Translations under genes and position numbers: made by a program
DNA from: Stercorarius parasiticus
Taxonomy: Eukaryota; Chordata; Aves; Charadriiformes; Stercorariidae
Direction: 5' to 3'
Assembly (NCBI GenBank): GCA_013396915.1
Contig: VWZL01004335.1
Span: forward strand, 496,001-560,000
Length of the DNA: 64,000 nt
Shown here: one piece after another, positions 54,141-64,000 of the stretch
How positions within the stretch are numbered: the first letter of the stretch is position 1
Layout: every line of letters starts with the position of its first letter
Notes under the pieces: model-generated
Seen by the model: only the letters and a program-made list of their open reading frames with translations
What the model was told of the DNA's origin: nothing
The model's database searches: none

Positions 54141-54418
54141 CATAGAATCATAGAACCATAGNGTAGCTGTAGAGGGCAAGGAGGTCTCTCCTCAGACTCC
54201 TCTTCTCCAAACTAAACATGCCCAGTTCCCTCAGCCTCTCCTCATACGACTTGCTCTCCAGACCCCTCACCAGCTTGGTAGCTCTCCTCTGGACCCGCTC
54301 CAGCACTTCCATGTCCCTCTTGTACAGAGGGGCCCAGAACTGAACACAGTACTCGAGGGGAGGCCTCACCAGTGCCGAGTACAGAGGCACCATCACTTCC
54401 CTACTCCTGCTGGCCACA
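54141..54418 (-). mobile_element. CR1 LINE fragment with ORF2 C-terminus, interrupted by an N
   Basis: Minus-strand CR1. After about 20 nt of tail there is an N at 54162, and then the sequence resumes in ORF2. The minus strand translates in one frame as the conserved end of the CR1 reverse transcriptase [43 protein letters not shown], then [20 protein letters not shown]. This is the longest uninterrupted transposon coding stretch in the window, about 85 residues. Roughly 280 nt of 3' UTR normally found between tail and ORF end is absent (compare 15676-15978). Confidence 0.93.
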
Positions 54419-55957
54419 ACGCCATCTTGTATTCCCTGTTGAACCTTTTTTGTCAGCACAATTTTCCTTTTAACAAACATCTACTACTTGTGCCTAACCA
54501 TAAAGAACGATATAGCCTTGCCTGGAACTTCTAGTCTCAGCACACATAAATAAATACAGTTTTAGGGGTAACATTAAGGCATCTGTAAACACATATAGAG
54601 CAGTTACTAAACAAACACTGTCAGTCAACAGCGAATTTGATTTCAAATTAAAACTTGAAATCATTGTGCTCTTCAGGTACATTATGCCTGAACAAAAGAT
54701 GTACACAATCTTCTCATCCTAAGGTGGGGTTTTTTGGTTTTACATTGCTTGATATGCAACTAACAACACATTTATTATAATAACAATATATGCAAAAAAA
54801 AGGTCAAACTCACGCTAGCATTCTGACATGTATTGGATGGAATTTCTCTCTCAATGTTTATGCCTACCTCTTAGATATTCCTAGATATTCAAACTCCAGC
54901 CAGCCGACAAAGTATCCCTTTTTTAGTCAGCTGAGGAAATAAATTCCTCAAGAGATTCATCTCATCTAACTTGGAAATGAATTTTAGGATGTATATACCA
55001 ACCTTCTGCATGTTGGTATGTACTTTTAGCAGAATTTCACTTAATGTAAAGCAGTGTACATATTGTTTAAAACGCACAAAATCATAAAATGTGATACAGA
55101 CTTAAAAAAAGTCTGTTTTTCAAGAATTTGACTTATTAGTGCAGTTATCTGCTATAGCAGCCGGACCTCGTGGAGTATATAGTGGTTTGAAGCAGTGACC
55201 GTATAAATCTGTCCAAACCAAGCCCTGATTTAAGAGAGTTCAGATCAACTTTGAAAATAGGAAGCTGGAACTATAAACCTCTGAGATATCAAAAGTCAGC
55301 CAATCAAAGGTAATCACACTGGCAACTTATTTTTTAATTCAGCAGCTCAAACCTGGACTTAATCAACAAATACGAAGTCTTCTTACAAATGTTTACTATG
55401 CAACATTCCAGTTTTACTGCAGGCATAAAAGCAATTTCTGCAGTTTAGCCTTATACATGCATTACGGATGGCAAAATGGAGTTGAATTTTGAGAAGAAAT
55501 CCTTAAAATACATAATGAGAACGGCGTAGTCCATTAACGTGAGTAATATGACAAAATCCAGGTAGTAAGCAATAAATTTACATTTGCAGTCAGCTTCGAT
55601 TATAAAAATAGCTTTTTTCTAGTACTGGATATATATCCACACGAACACCTACATCTAAAGTGAAAATTTAATATAACTGCATAGTAACAGCTCGGTAAGG
55701 ACGTGCCGTTATTAAGGATGACAAATGTGCAAAAATCCCTATCAGAAGCCCGGAGTATGTAAAAAGCTCCTGATTTAAGAGTTCCGGCATGTGAATGTCA
55801 GAGGTCAAAGCAATGAGCTATTAAAGATACTTTCACTTCCTCAGAAATAAAGTGCTGTCTTGGGCTGGGAGGGGAAAGGTTAGAAAAGCTGTTTATCTGC
55901 CGCTCCGTTCCCATTCTTCCTTCTGTCAGGAAATGGTACAGGCTCCTACACCCCGTG

Positions 55958-55971
55958 CAGGGTTAACCCTG
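55958..55971. repeat. 14-bp perfect palindrome
   Basis: cagggttaaccctg equals its own reverse complement. It lies in a locally GC-rich block (about 55860-56530) directly next to a very AT-rich stretch. Confidence 0.88.
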
Positions 55972-56530
55972 GGTCAGGGTCACTCCCCGAGTAAGTGCCG
56001 GGCTTTGATTTAAGCTGCAGGTCGCATTTTCTCCAAACGCGGGTTTTGATGGAAAGCTCAGCTCAGCCTCGGTGGGCCGTAAAAGCCCAGACTCTTCACC
56101 ACATCATTGCTAAAGGAAGAGCGAAGCCGCAGCCATCGGTTCGCATAAAATTAAGGGGGTCATTACCAAAAAGAAAATGTTATTTTGTAGTAGTTAGAGC
56201 TAGAATAAGAATTACAAATATATGGAGCAGCACATTTAAACACGCGGAGAGGGGAGAGAGGCTGTCCCCTCCCCAGGAGCCACAGGGCTCGTTTGGGACA
56301 GACCAAGGAGGAGCATAATTAGCAAAGAAGCCACAGCACAAAGGCGCCAGGAGGCTGCGGAGACAGGGATACACCGCCCGGCTTTGGAGGTAGGAGCAGA
56401 AAGAAACTACCCAGAGCTGGAAGGGACCCCGAAGTGTTCACTGTGATCCAGGAAGCCACCGAACGGCTGCTGGATTAAGTGCAAAGCTGAAGGAAAGCAC
56501 CTGTCTGCAGGCAAACAGCGGGCAGGGGGA

Positions 56531-56660
56531 GGTTTATTTATATTATATTTTTATTTTTAAATATTATATATAAAACATAAATATTACATGTATAAATATA
56601 TATATAAAGATATAAAGATATATTATATATACATACACGCACACATATATTCATAATATG
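56531..56660. repeat. AT-rich low-complexity stretch
   Basis: About 130 bp of mostly TATA/ATTA-type sequence with many small palindromes, ending in a CACACA step. A second similar stretch lies at 56835-56945 with a repeated ttccatata. Confidence 0.9.
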
Positions 56661-57675
56661 TGGCCCACCCCATTCTGAATTTTCTCAGTTTACAGAAGTT
56701 TTTAAATCTAATTAATGTAGTAACAGAACTCAGCTTGAAACTTAAAAACCCCTGCTGATTGCTGAAAGGCCTCATTATGGAGGAAAGACCTAGGAACCTG
56801 CCGCTCAAAGCTCTGGCTGATCCAGGGAGTCATCATATGTAAATATTAGTTATAATGTGTATCAGCGTTATTTATATAATATTATGTTCCATATATGTAT
56901 TATACGTGCCAATGTATATTATAAGTTCCATATAATGTCCATACCCATACATGCTGGCAATTTAAGTTGAAGAATCACTATAATAAGAAAAAAACTTTCG
57001 TTCTGCTTCCCAAGCTACAGGTGAGATATAAGAATATACCTTCCCGTACAAAATGTGAAATGGCAGGTTCATGCCACGGTATAAAATATCAGCGTTGATT
57101 TCTTAAGAGGTGGTGATGCATTTTAATTAAAAACCATGGAGAGGTGCGAATTTAGAGCTGCTTCTGACAGACGAGATTCAAGACAGCCTCATTTATACAA
57201 CTATTTCCCTGGCTTTCAATAAGGAAAGATATTCAATATTTCTGCGTTGTTTTTTTGACAGAAATCCAAACATCAAACAGTGGGAATACTAGAACATAAA
57301 AGTTAAGCAAATAATGCACTAACGCAAATGCTAGAATGTAAAAAAATTCGTCATGAAGTCTTCAGATGACTAGCCAGCTTTGCACTTGAAATTTTAACAA
57401 AAAAAAAACAAACCCTTCAGCTTTATTTGTTCTTTAGGTGGGATTGCAGATATCACAGAAATGCAGCGTATAACCGTAGGCAAAGTGCACGCACTCCATC
57501 TGCAAGCCTAACAGCAGCTTCTACGGATTACTGAGGACAGAACATCACCCCCAGTTTCTGTGTTTTATTTGTTTCTAAAACCAGAACAAACTGTTATTAG
57601 TCATTCGATGATGAAAACTTCATGCTGTTTCAAGGAGTTTTCGAGTGAAGACTATTTTATAAGCTATTTTCTTAC

Positions 57676-57760
57676 CAAATTTATCAGCTGAGTGTGGACG
57701 ATGTCTTCCACCAGTATTGCACTTTCATGGAGTGGCCTGCGAGCATCTCCTAAGGAAAAC
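57676..57760 (-). CDS. SUPT3H: SUPT3H internal coding exon A (first visible; N-terminal histone fold)
   Basis: This is the most 5' SUPT3H exon in the window, 85 nt. Read on the minus strand it starts after a pyrimidine-rich acceptor (ttctttctttcag) and ends at the donor gtaag. The first G completes a codon begun in the previous exon (probably Met, since the family has Met-Met just before). Then follow 28 codons, [10 protein letters not shown] and [18 protein letters not shown], ending in phase 0. In SPT3 proteins this stretch is the end of helix 1, the loop and the long central helix of the first histone fold. SUPT3H is a nuclear subunit of SAGA/STAGA and pairs its two histone folds intramolecularly, like TAF13 with TAF11. 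The match to vertebrate SPT3 is nearly residue for residue from memory. The neighbouring exon upstream, expected to encode the start of the fold, was not found between here and 64000. The next exon is 46.8 kb away. Confidence 0.95.
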
Positions 57761-58684
57761 CTGAAAGAAAGAAGTTTATCGCAAGGTTAGAAAAATGAGT
57801 TAAAAAGAAAAAAAAAAAAAGCAGGTGGTCTCCGGAAAAATAAAAATATATGAATAATAACATCAAGCTTAATACACCTGTATGTACAGAAATGGATCAC
57901 TCAGTGTGGCGCGAGGAATAGAAACCAAAGTAATCTGATTAAAGGAACAAAACAGCTGCAAGAATGTATATTAAAGCACACAGTGAGAAAAAATTGAAAA
58001 ACTGAGGAAACAGAGGAAAACCCAGTTTGTAGGAACATTTGGAAAAGGAGAAGGCAAAGCTGTAGCATGAGCACTACTAGGAGTAATTCTGTATTTGCAG
58101 CCCCCTTCGCTTACAAAATTACCAAATAACTATTTCAAAATGTACAATGCTAATAGGTATTTTATCTCAAATCTAGATGCTAGTGCTAAGATACGTAAGG
58201 AACTACTATGAATGAAAGGTAAACGTTTTTATGCATAATAATATATGAGAGGCTCTTAAAGTCTACGCTGCAAGATTAAACAACAAGAGATGATGAAGAG
58301 ATGACAGTGCTCATACAATATTACAAACAAAAGGCAAAGCCACGCCAACAGGCGTCCTTAAATGAGGAATCGTTATGACGGGCTTTTCGCAAGGCTTTAT
58401 CTTCTCTAATACCAGCGGTTGCTCTCTACACCTGCCTTATCTGCTGGTCATGCAGCTGAAGCTGGGACTGCTCCCTTGATCCGGGACGGGCCGTGGCCAC
58501 CGCCAGCCTATGAAGAGAGACTGGAGATGCTGCAGAAAATCTGAATGCTGGACTTTCTGTTTGTAGCACCCCCAACCCACTGCAGAGCCTGGGCATTTCC
58601 CATGCAATACCGCAAAATCGCTATGAAACTATTCAGCTGAAATTGGGATGGTCCAGACCCAGGCAGAGTACAGGGGGGCTGACA

Positions 58685-58776
58685 GTGGGAGGTGTCCCTG
58701 CCCATGGCAGGGGGGTTTGAACTCGATGATCTTTATGGTCCCTTCCAACCCAAACCATTCTATGATTCTATGATTT
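58685..58776 (+). mobile_element. CR1 LINE 3' end, left arm of inverted pair
   Basis: About 90 bp: gtgggaggtgtccctgccca, then tggcaggggggtttgaactc and the tail ccattctatgattctatgat. It faces the minus-strand copy at 58831 tail to tail with 54 bp between them. Confidence 0.93.
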
Positions 58777-58830
58777 ACTACTTGTTGGTAGCTGCACTCT
58801 TTCAGAGAGGCTGTTGAAGACCCGGTGATT

Positions 58831-58924
58831 TATAGAATGGTTAGAGCTGGAAGGGACCTTGAAGATCATCTAGTTCCACCTCCCCTGCCATGGGCAGGGA
58901 CACCTCCCACTAGACCAGGTTGCT
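58831..58924 (-). mobile_element. CR1 LINE 3' end, right arm of inverted pair
   Basis: About 94 bp of minus-strand CR1: tatagaatggttagagctgg, aagggaccttgaagatcatc, then the C-rich block ctcccctgccatgggcaggg and acacctcccactagaccagg. Its reverse complement closely matches the copy at 58685. Confidence 0.92.
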
Positions 58925-61567
58925 AGACCAGCGAAGATCTTTTAGTGTCCAAAACTAGGGTAGGTCACAACTAAACTGCACCCCTAATCAGTTCAGCTCA
59001 GCGAGTCTAGAGAGCTTAAGCCCTCCCTAACCCCTACCTTCATCTGGGTAGTTGAATTGCAGTTGAGAGAAAAGAAAAGGTCTCTTACTCTAGGTGGCTT
59101 CCCCTCATCACATGAAGTAGAAAAAGATGCTGTTTGTTGTAGCTGACTACTGTTGGTTCTGGAGAGCTATGGTCTACAGTTGCTTGGACACCTGCACATC
59201 AGAGTTCATGAAAGTTCAATCTCTCAATGAGAACAACCAAGCTCAGGTCTAGTATGTGGTACTTGCACTCCAGCATCCTAAACCAGACACGGTATTTTTA
59301 AAATGAAATCATCCATCAGTGGAAGTCTCATGAAATCAAAGCCACTAACCATTCTCAAGGTTTACTTGTTGCTCTACTTTCAGTCCCTCTATATCTGACT
59401 TTTGGATGAATTATCTTTAAAACTTAGAGCTGTTAATTCCAAAATGGTCACAATGGAGCCCAACTTTGGCTCACTGAAAATATCTTATCATGACATGCAT
59501 ATGAAAATTAAAAAAAAAAAGCTATTCCAGTCTTACATCATTACAGAGAAAGACAACTCGTGATGCTTTCAAATATTTCCTCAGGGCATTTCACAGAATC
59601 ACAGAATTTCTAAAAGAATGTTCTCTCTCCTCCTAAACCTGAGTTTTTAAAGTAAGAAAACTTGTACAGTAAAATATAGTCACTGTAAATTAAATACCAC
59701 AGACAAAAAATAACACTAGTTCCTTATAAAATTTGTGAAATTTTATTGATAAGCAAGATTCAAATATTCATAGGTGACTGAATATATCATTTATTCCCTT
59801 ACAAAAGCATTCTTCTACCCTGCAATAAAATAAAAAGATATTTTAACGATAAACAACTGAAGAGTTATATAGTAGGGTGGTTTTTTCCTTTATCTAATAA
59901 TGAGATCATATCCAGTATTCTTCACACAGCACTTGAAATTCTAATGATAATTAATTTCAGCTTGACACATGTAAGAGCACAACGAGAACTACTCGGGCAA
60001 TGTCTGAGCATAACCCATGGCACTGTACTAGTAAGAGCATGAGGAAATCACACTCTGTATTTGTTCCTCATGATTTCTCTCTCTTGTTGAGACTATCAGC
60101 ATATTAAAGAGATGGTTACGTTTTATAATACGTTGTACAACATCTCTACAATGAGGACAACTCCAATAATTCTTTCTCTATTAGGCAGGAGTGCGCCTGT
60201 CCATGAATTATCATCTCCGATACTTCCGAGGACTATAAGCACAGCGCAGCAAACACGCCAGATCCCATTAAATATTTTACAAACTGCAAATACCTGGATA
60301 TTATAAAGGAAACACATATAAAAATAGAACTATTTATTACCATATTACACTGGGATGTAAAATAATATTAAAAACATCACAGATTCAAAATAATTGCTTA
60401 TATAGGATAAAATATTTTTTTAAAAGTAAGGTGCACAAGTACATTAACAGGAAAGTTTACTTTTTTTCTAATGACACAAGGTATATAAAACCAAGCAAAA
60501 TTCAGTTATCACAACCACAGTATGTTGTTCATTCTTACTTACTGGCCCTTTAATATTTAACAGTATTTTTTCTTTCTTTCCGAGACTTTAAATGCAAAAT
60601 AAATCAAATATGTAAGAGAGTAGTAAATGTCAGGATGCCAGCACTATCATCTTAAACATACATTTATTTTGTTCACAGCCTTATCACCAAGCATTCCACA
60701 ATCACAAATCAAAGGTTATTGGTTTTATCTTTTTCCGAAGACAGCAAAGTGCAGGAAGAAAACCCTACTTTTGAGGCAGGATGCTACCTCCGTGTAGACA
60801 CGCCCTCCCTGCCTGCGCCTAAAAATCTCACTCACGAGTAACTATCAGCTCCCTAAGCGGCACGAGAAGTAGAAGAGGTGCAACCAAGACGCAGCACATT
60901 GAAGAGACAGATATTAAATCTTTTTGCTCCTTTCTGATGCAAAAGGATACGGCGGAGCTGATGCTGAAACGTGAAGGAGACAGATGGAAACTCAACTGCG
61001 CTACCTGAAAAATCAAGTTCCAGATGCACCTACTTTCTTCCTCCCTCACGTACACCCTTTCTACCTTCAGAAGCTATTTCTATCTCAGTTTGCCGTCACT
61101 GTTTTCCCACGTAACTCCTGCCAACTTGTTTCCCACACACAGAAAACGAGGCACTGGCATGGTGGTTTCAGCAAAAAATAAAAAAAAAAAACCCACACCC
61201 ACCCGCAGCCGCTTCCTTTTCCTTCGCAATGGATACGGGATTTTTTAGACACTACAAAAATGTAAAGCTTCAATACTCGTTGATTTTAGTTGTACAGCAT
61301 TTGATTTATTCCTTGATTCTAACAGGCTTACAGGATAATACTCTTTAAGATACCAAACACAACCTTTTTTTACCCCGTTCTGCTACCAGAGGTAATAACT
61401 ACACATGCACAAGGAGCTGAAGTAATAAACTCTTCCATTTTTTTCTTCCCTTTTGCCATTTTACTTCTCCATAGCAGAATAAACACTAAACTAAGAGTCA
61501 GGGGGCTCAGGTTTTTGCCAAGTTGCAGAATACGAGGCAGGTTAAGAACCAAAAGAAAACCCTAAAA

Positions 61568-61585
61568 AGAAAAAAAAAAAAAAAG
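61568..61585. repeat. Poly(A)-rich run
   Basis: A run of about 17 A with one G just before it. A similar A-rich run lies near 61182-61193, next to a CCCACA-type stretch. Confidence 0.85.
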
Positions 61586-62672
61586 GAAACCAAAAATTTG
61601 GTGCCCTTGTTTCTGGGAACTGAAACTGAACTTGACGTTTTAATATAACTTACGAATTTTACTTCACGTGTGCTTTGCTTTTAACGGTTCTTCAGAGAGT
61701 CTTTTAAAGAACCTTCCATTCCCTGGAAGTATAAATAAGCCTTCCTATGAAACATATAAAAATTCTGTTGAAAACAGAAGAGAGCTGTTTCCCCACAGGT
61801 AAATACTGGAGGAAATATAACAAAATACAACAGTAGCAGTGCATCAAAACAGTAAAACGCTATGGAAGACCGTCCTGACAGCAGAAGCATCTACCCATTA
61901 GACATGTCCTACAACAACAAAGCCTTCTTAGAAGATCCAGTTTCAAAGGTTTGTCTGTTTTATGGAAACATTTTTACAAGGGGGCGATCGACTTACCCGG
62001 ATTTTCACAGGAGGATTAAAATAGTAGCACAGAGAAAGAAAAGACTGCTGCAGCTCTTTTATTGTTTACTTTCAGCTTCTATTTCTAATTTATTTAAGTT
62101 CCTGTCATGATGGTTTCAGACTCATCAAAAGGGGTAAATGTCCAAGCCACTAAATGCCGACGTGCAGTATCATGGCACGCTATGTGCAAACGTGCACGCT
62201 TGGCACGCGCCGAGGTGCCACGGCTGCTCATGCCGCAGGCACCCACATTTGTAAGAACCTCAAAATCTCGGGCAGCTACAGAAATAGATAAAGCCCTTTC
62301 TTTCCTACGTTTCTCGGGGTTTTAAACGCCTTGCGAAAGGTATTGGGCCAGCCTTGCTTCAAAAACCCCCCGACGCAGAGCTCTCCAGGTGGCCAGACCA
62401 CCAGGAGAGCAGAGCGTGGAGACAGAAAGCTGCTGCAATCTCCCATCCTCCACAGCCTCGGAAAAGCCGTCCTGGCCAGAAAGGAAGTATAACCAGGGTG
62501 GCTGGGAGTGCACTAAGCTAGAATAAATAGTTTCCCTTACTGGGGCTTCTATTGAGTTCATACCATAACAAAGCTGCCCCAACTCAATGTGGAATTTACC
62601 ACCTTGCATAAATTTGATGAATCTAGCCTAGGAAAAGTATAAAAGCAGTGAGGTAGATTGGTGGGAAACAGT

Positions 62673-62688
62673 CTTTTTTTTTTTTTTC
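62673..62688. repeat. Poly(T) run
   Basis: About 16 T on the plus strand, followed by CTTCTCT. Confidence 0.88.
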
Positions 62689-62988
62689 TTCTCTAGAAAT
62701 CCCTAGCAATTTTCCTTTTTTGTTTCTCCATGAAGGATTTGCAGCAGCAGAGATGGGACCTCCAGAACTGAAATGCTTTTTTCAGCATCTGAAGATCTCA
62801 CATAGGGCAAGCAGGTATTTCTTCTGTCCTCAGCACAGAGCTATTTATTTGCTCCTGCCTGCAACTGCAGGTCACGGATGTCCATTTGCAAGAGAGACCT
62901 GAGTGGGTGCACATCGTGTACGTGGAAGTGTAGCCTGTGAGTAGGATAAGAAGTTTGGGATGCACGTATCAAAGTGGCCATAAATCTG

Positions 62989-63116
62989 GGCTGGATACTG
63001 GAGAGACCAGAGGGTCTGTGAGTTGGCTACTGGAGGGACTAGGAGGTCCACATCAGCTGCTGGGGAGACTGTGGGGTCTGGGGGTTGACGGAGGGACCCA
63101 TCTGTGTCTGTGTCTC
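62989..63116. repeat. Degenerate minisatellite, unit about 31 bp, four copies
   Basis: Units start near 62989, 63025, 63056 and 63087. Each holds a variant of ctggagggactaggaggtc followed by a GT-rich end. The block is G-rich on the plus strand and more GC-rich than its flanks. Confidence 0.7.
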
Positions 63117-64000
63117 TGCACGTGAGGACTGAGGCTCTCCAGCATTGAATGACTGAGCTTGATGCTACTGGATTCGGCAGTTCCTAACTTAGGACATGTG
63201 TTGAAGTACCAGGCTCAGACTAGGTGTGTCTGTGAAGGCCAGTATTTGCACGTGGAGAAATAAACACAAAAATATACCGAGGAGATTCAAAAGAAATCAA
63301 AGGAGCTTGGAAGACGTCCAGCCAACACGTAACGGGAACACAGAGACTAGTTAACCCCCGCGTAGACAACTGCTTGCTGACATCTGAACCTGGGTGTCTG
63401 TACCAGCAAGCTGATTCCCACCCTGCATTTTCATCTGACCAACTAAGCAGAATATGATCAAAATACAATTGCTCACCGCATACAGAACCAGCTAATTCAC
63501 TGTTACAAATCTAAAACCAGGCAAGGATCCCATAAAATCACAGAGGACAAATCAACTACTAGATATATTTGGACTGGATAATATCTAGGCTCATGTCTCC
63601 TCAGTACTATAAGAATACACAGTACATTTCTGTCAGCTGTTTGGCTGGAATGCATTTGGAATATGCAGCATATTAATTCTCAGAGATGTTTCCATACTAA
63701 AAACAAGTGTTCTCCTAAATGTATGAGTTATTTGAGACCGGACAGCCAGGTGGTAACAAAGAAAATCAGTTTTACAGTACTGAGCACAAGAACATCCTGA
63801 AAACTTCCAGCAATTCAAGTACCAGAAGGACAAGCACTGCAAATCATTAAAAATCAATAACAACAAACTTTGGAAAATCAGGAACACAATACGTTGAAGT
63901 AATTCAGCGTGGTGCCATAAGAGGCTGACTCTGAAGACAAAGATAAAAATATTGAGATCTGACCCCTTAGAAGACAGAAAATTGGGAAACTACAGGTTTC

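Larger units (their letters stand above)
10878..57675 (-). other. SUPT3H: SUPT3H large intron between exons A and B (46.8 kb)
   Basis: A single very long intron, donor gtaag at 57671-57675 and acceptor ttattttag at 10878. It carries CR1 fragments at 13056, 15675, 22400, 25336, 25714, 38401, 38752, 46889 and 54141, simple repeats, and one orphan exon-like segment at 44499-44554. The intervals between them (about 10.9-13.0, 13.1-15.7, 16.0-22.4, 22.9-25.3, 26.0-38.4, 39.2-46.9, 47.0-54.1 and 54.5-57.7 kb) are AT-rich sequence in which I see no further gene. Open frames of 60-153 codons occur on both strands but lack domain signatures and are as expected by chance. Any function here would be regulatory and needs conservation data to show. 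Confidence 0.88.
57761..64000 (-). other. SUPT3H: SUPT3H intron upstream of exon A (5' part outside window)
   Basis: Sequence from the exon A acceptor to the right edge. It holds the inverted CR1 pair at 58685-58924, several poly(A) or poly(T) runs (57812, 61570 and 62673 regions), and a degenerate minisatellite at 62989-63116. I did not find the preceding SUPT3H exon, which should encode the FATELQSMM segment, nor a RUNX2 first exon. Confidence 0.75.

Noticed and set aside
59521..59590. Minus-strand segment ending ATGAT before a gtaag donor, which would fit the phase needed upstream of exon A
   Set aside because: The peptide before it (HHELSFSVM) does not match the conserved FATELQSM of SPT3, and a stop lies a few codons upstream.
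59591..59610. Another CR1 tail (cacagaatcacagaattt)
   Set aside because: Under 20 bp with no CR1 body beside it; may be a remnant but cannot be supported.
57761..64000. A RUNX2 first exon or the SUPT3H start exon
   Set aside because: I looked for the expected N-terminal peptides on the proper strands and saw neither.
1..64000. tRNA, rRNA, microRNA hairpins, CRISPR arrays, endogenous retroviruses
   Set aside because: No conserved boxes, arrays, LTR pairs or retroviral motifs were recognised on either strand by eye.

Overview
This window is vertebrate nuclear DNA, and almost certainly from a bird. It is AT-rich, intron-dominated and full of truncated CR1 LINE copies ending in the typical avian 3' tail (repeats of ATTCTATGA). 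No bacterial-type operons, rRNA, tRNA or CRISPR arrays are visible. Two single undetermined bases (47006 and 54162) mark it as assembly sequence.

The only gene I can support is SUPT3H on the minus strand. SUPT3H is the vertebrate SPT3, a histone-fold subunit of the SAGA/STAGA/TFTC co-activator complexes. Four consecutive internal coding exons are present, in transcript order 57676-57760, 10791-10877, 9479-9569 and 7543-7679. Each has AG/GT splice sites, the phases match at every junction, and the 400 nt joined together keep one open frame. They encode most of the N-terminal histone fold and the start of the acidic linker after it. The start codon and 5' exons lie beyond the right edge; the second histone fold and stop codon lie beyond the left edge. 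I assign the gene by recognising the family protein; no search was run.

Layout: 1-7542 is intron downstream of the last visible exon. From 7543 to 10877 three exons are clustered with introns of 1.8 and 1.2 kb. From 10878 to 57675 lies one 46.8 kb intron holding most of the CR1 copies, microsatellites, a Z-DNA/G-quadruplex-prone patch near 35.6 kb, a pyrimidine-rich region with a possible reverse-transcriptase relic near 46.3 kb, and an orphan exon-like segment at 44499-44554. From 57676 to 57760 is the first visible exon. From 57761 to 64000 is 5' intron with an inverted CR1 pair and a degenerate 31-bp minisatellite.

In vertebrates SUPT3H lies beside and partly overlaps RUNX2, and its introns are known to carry RUNX2 regulatory elements. 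The non-coding sequence here is therefore a plausible regulatory landscape, but the sequence alone does not show which parts act. I found no undescribed system. The observations most worth checking are the exon-like segment, whose inclusion would shift the SUPT3H frame; the two Ns, which both sit at internal CR1 junctions; and the inverted CR1 pair upstream of an exon.
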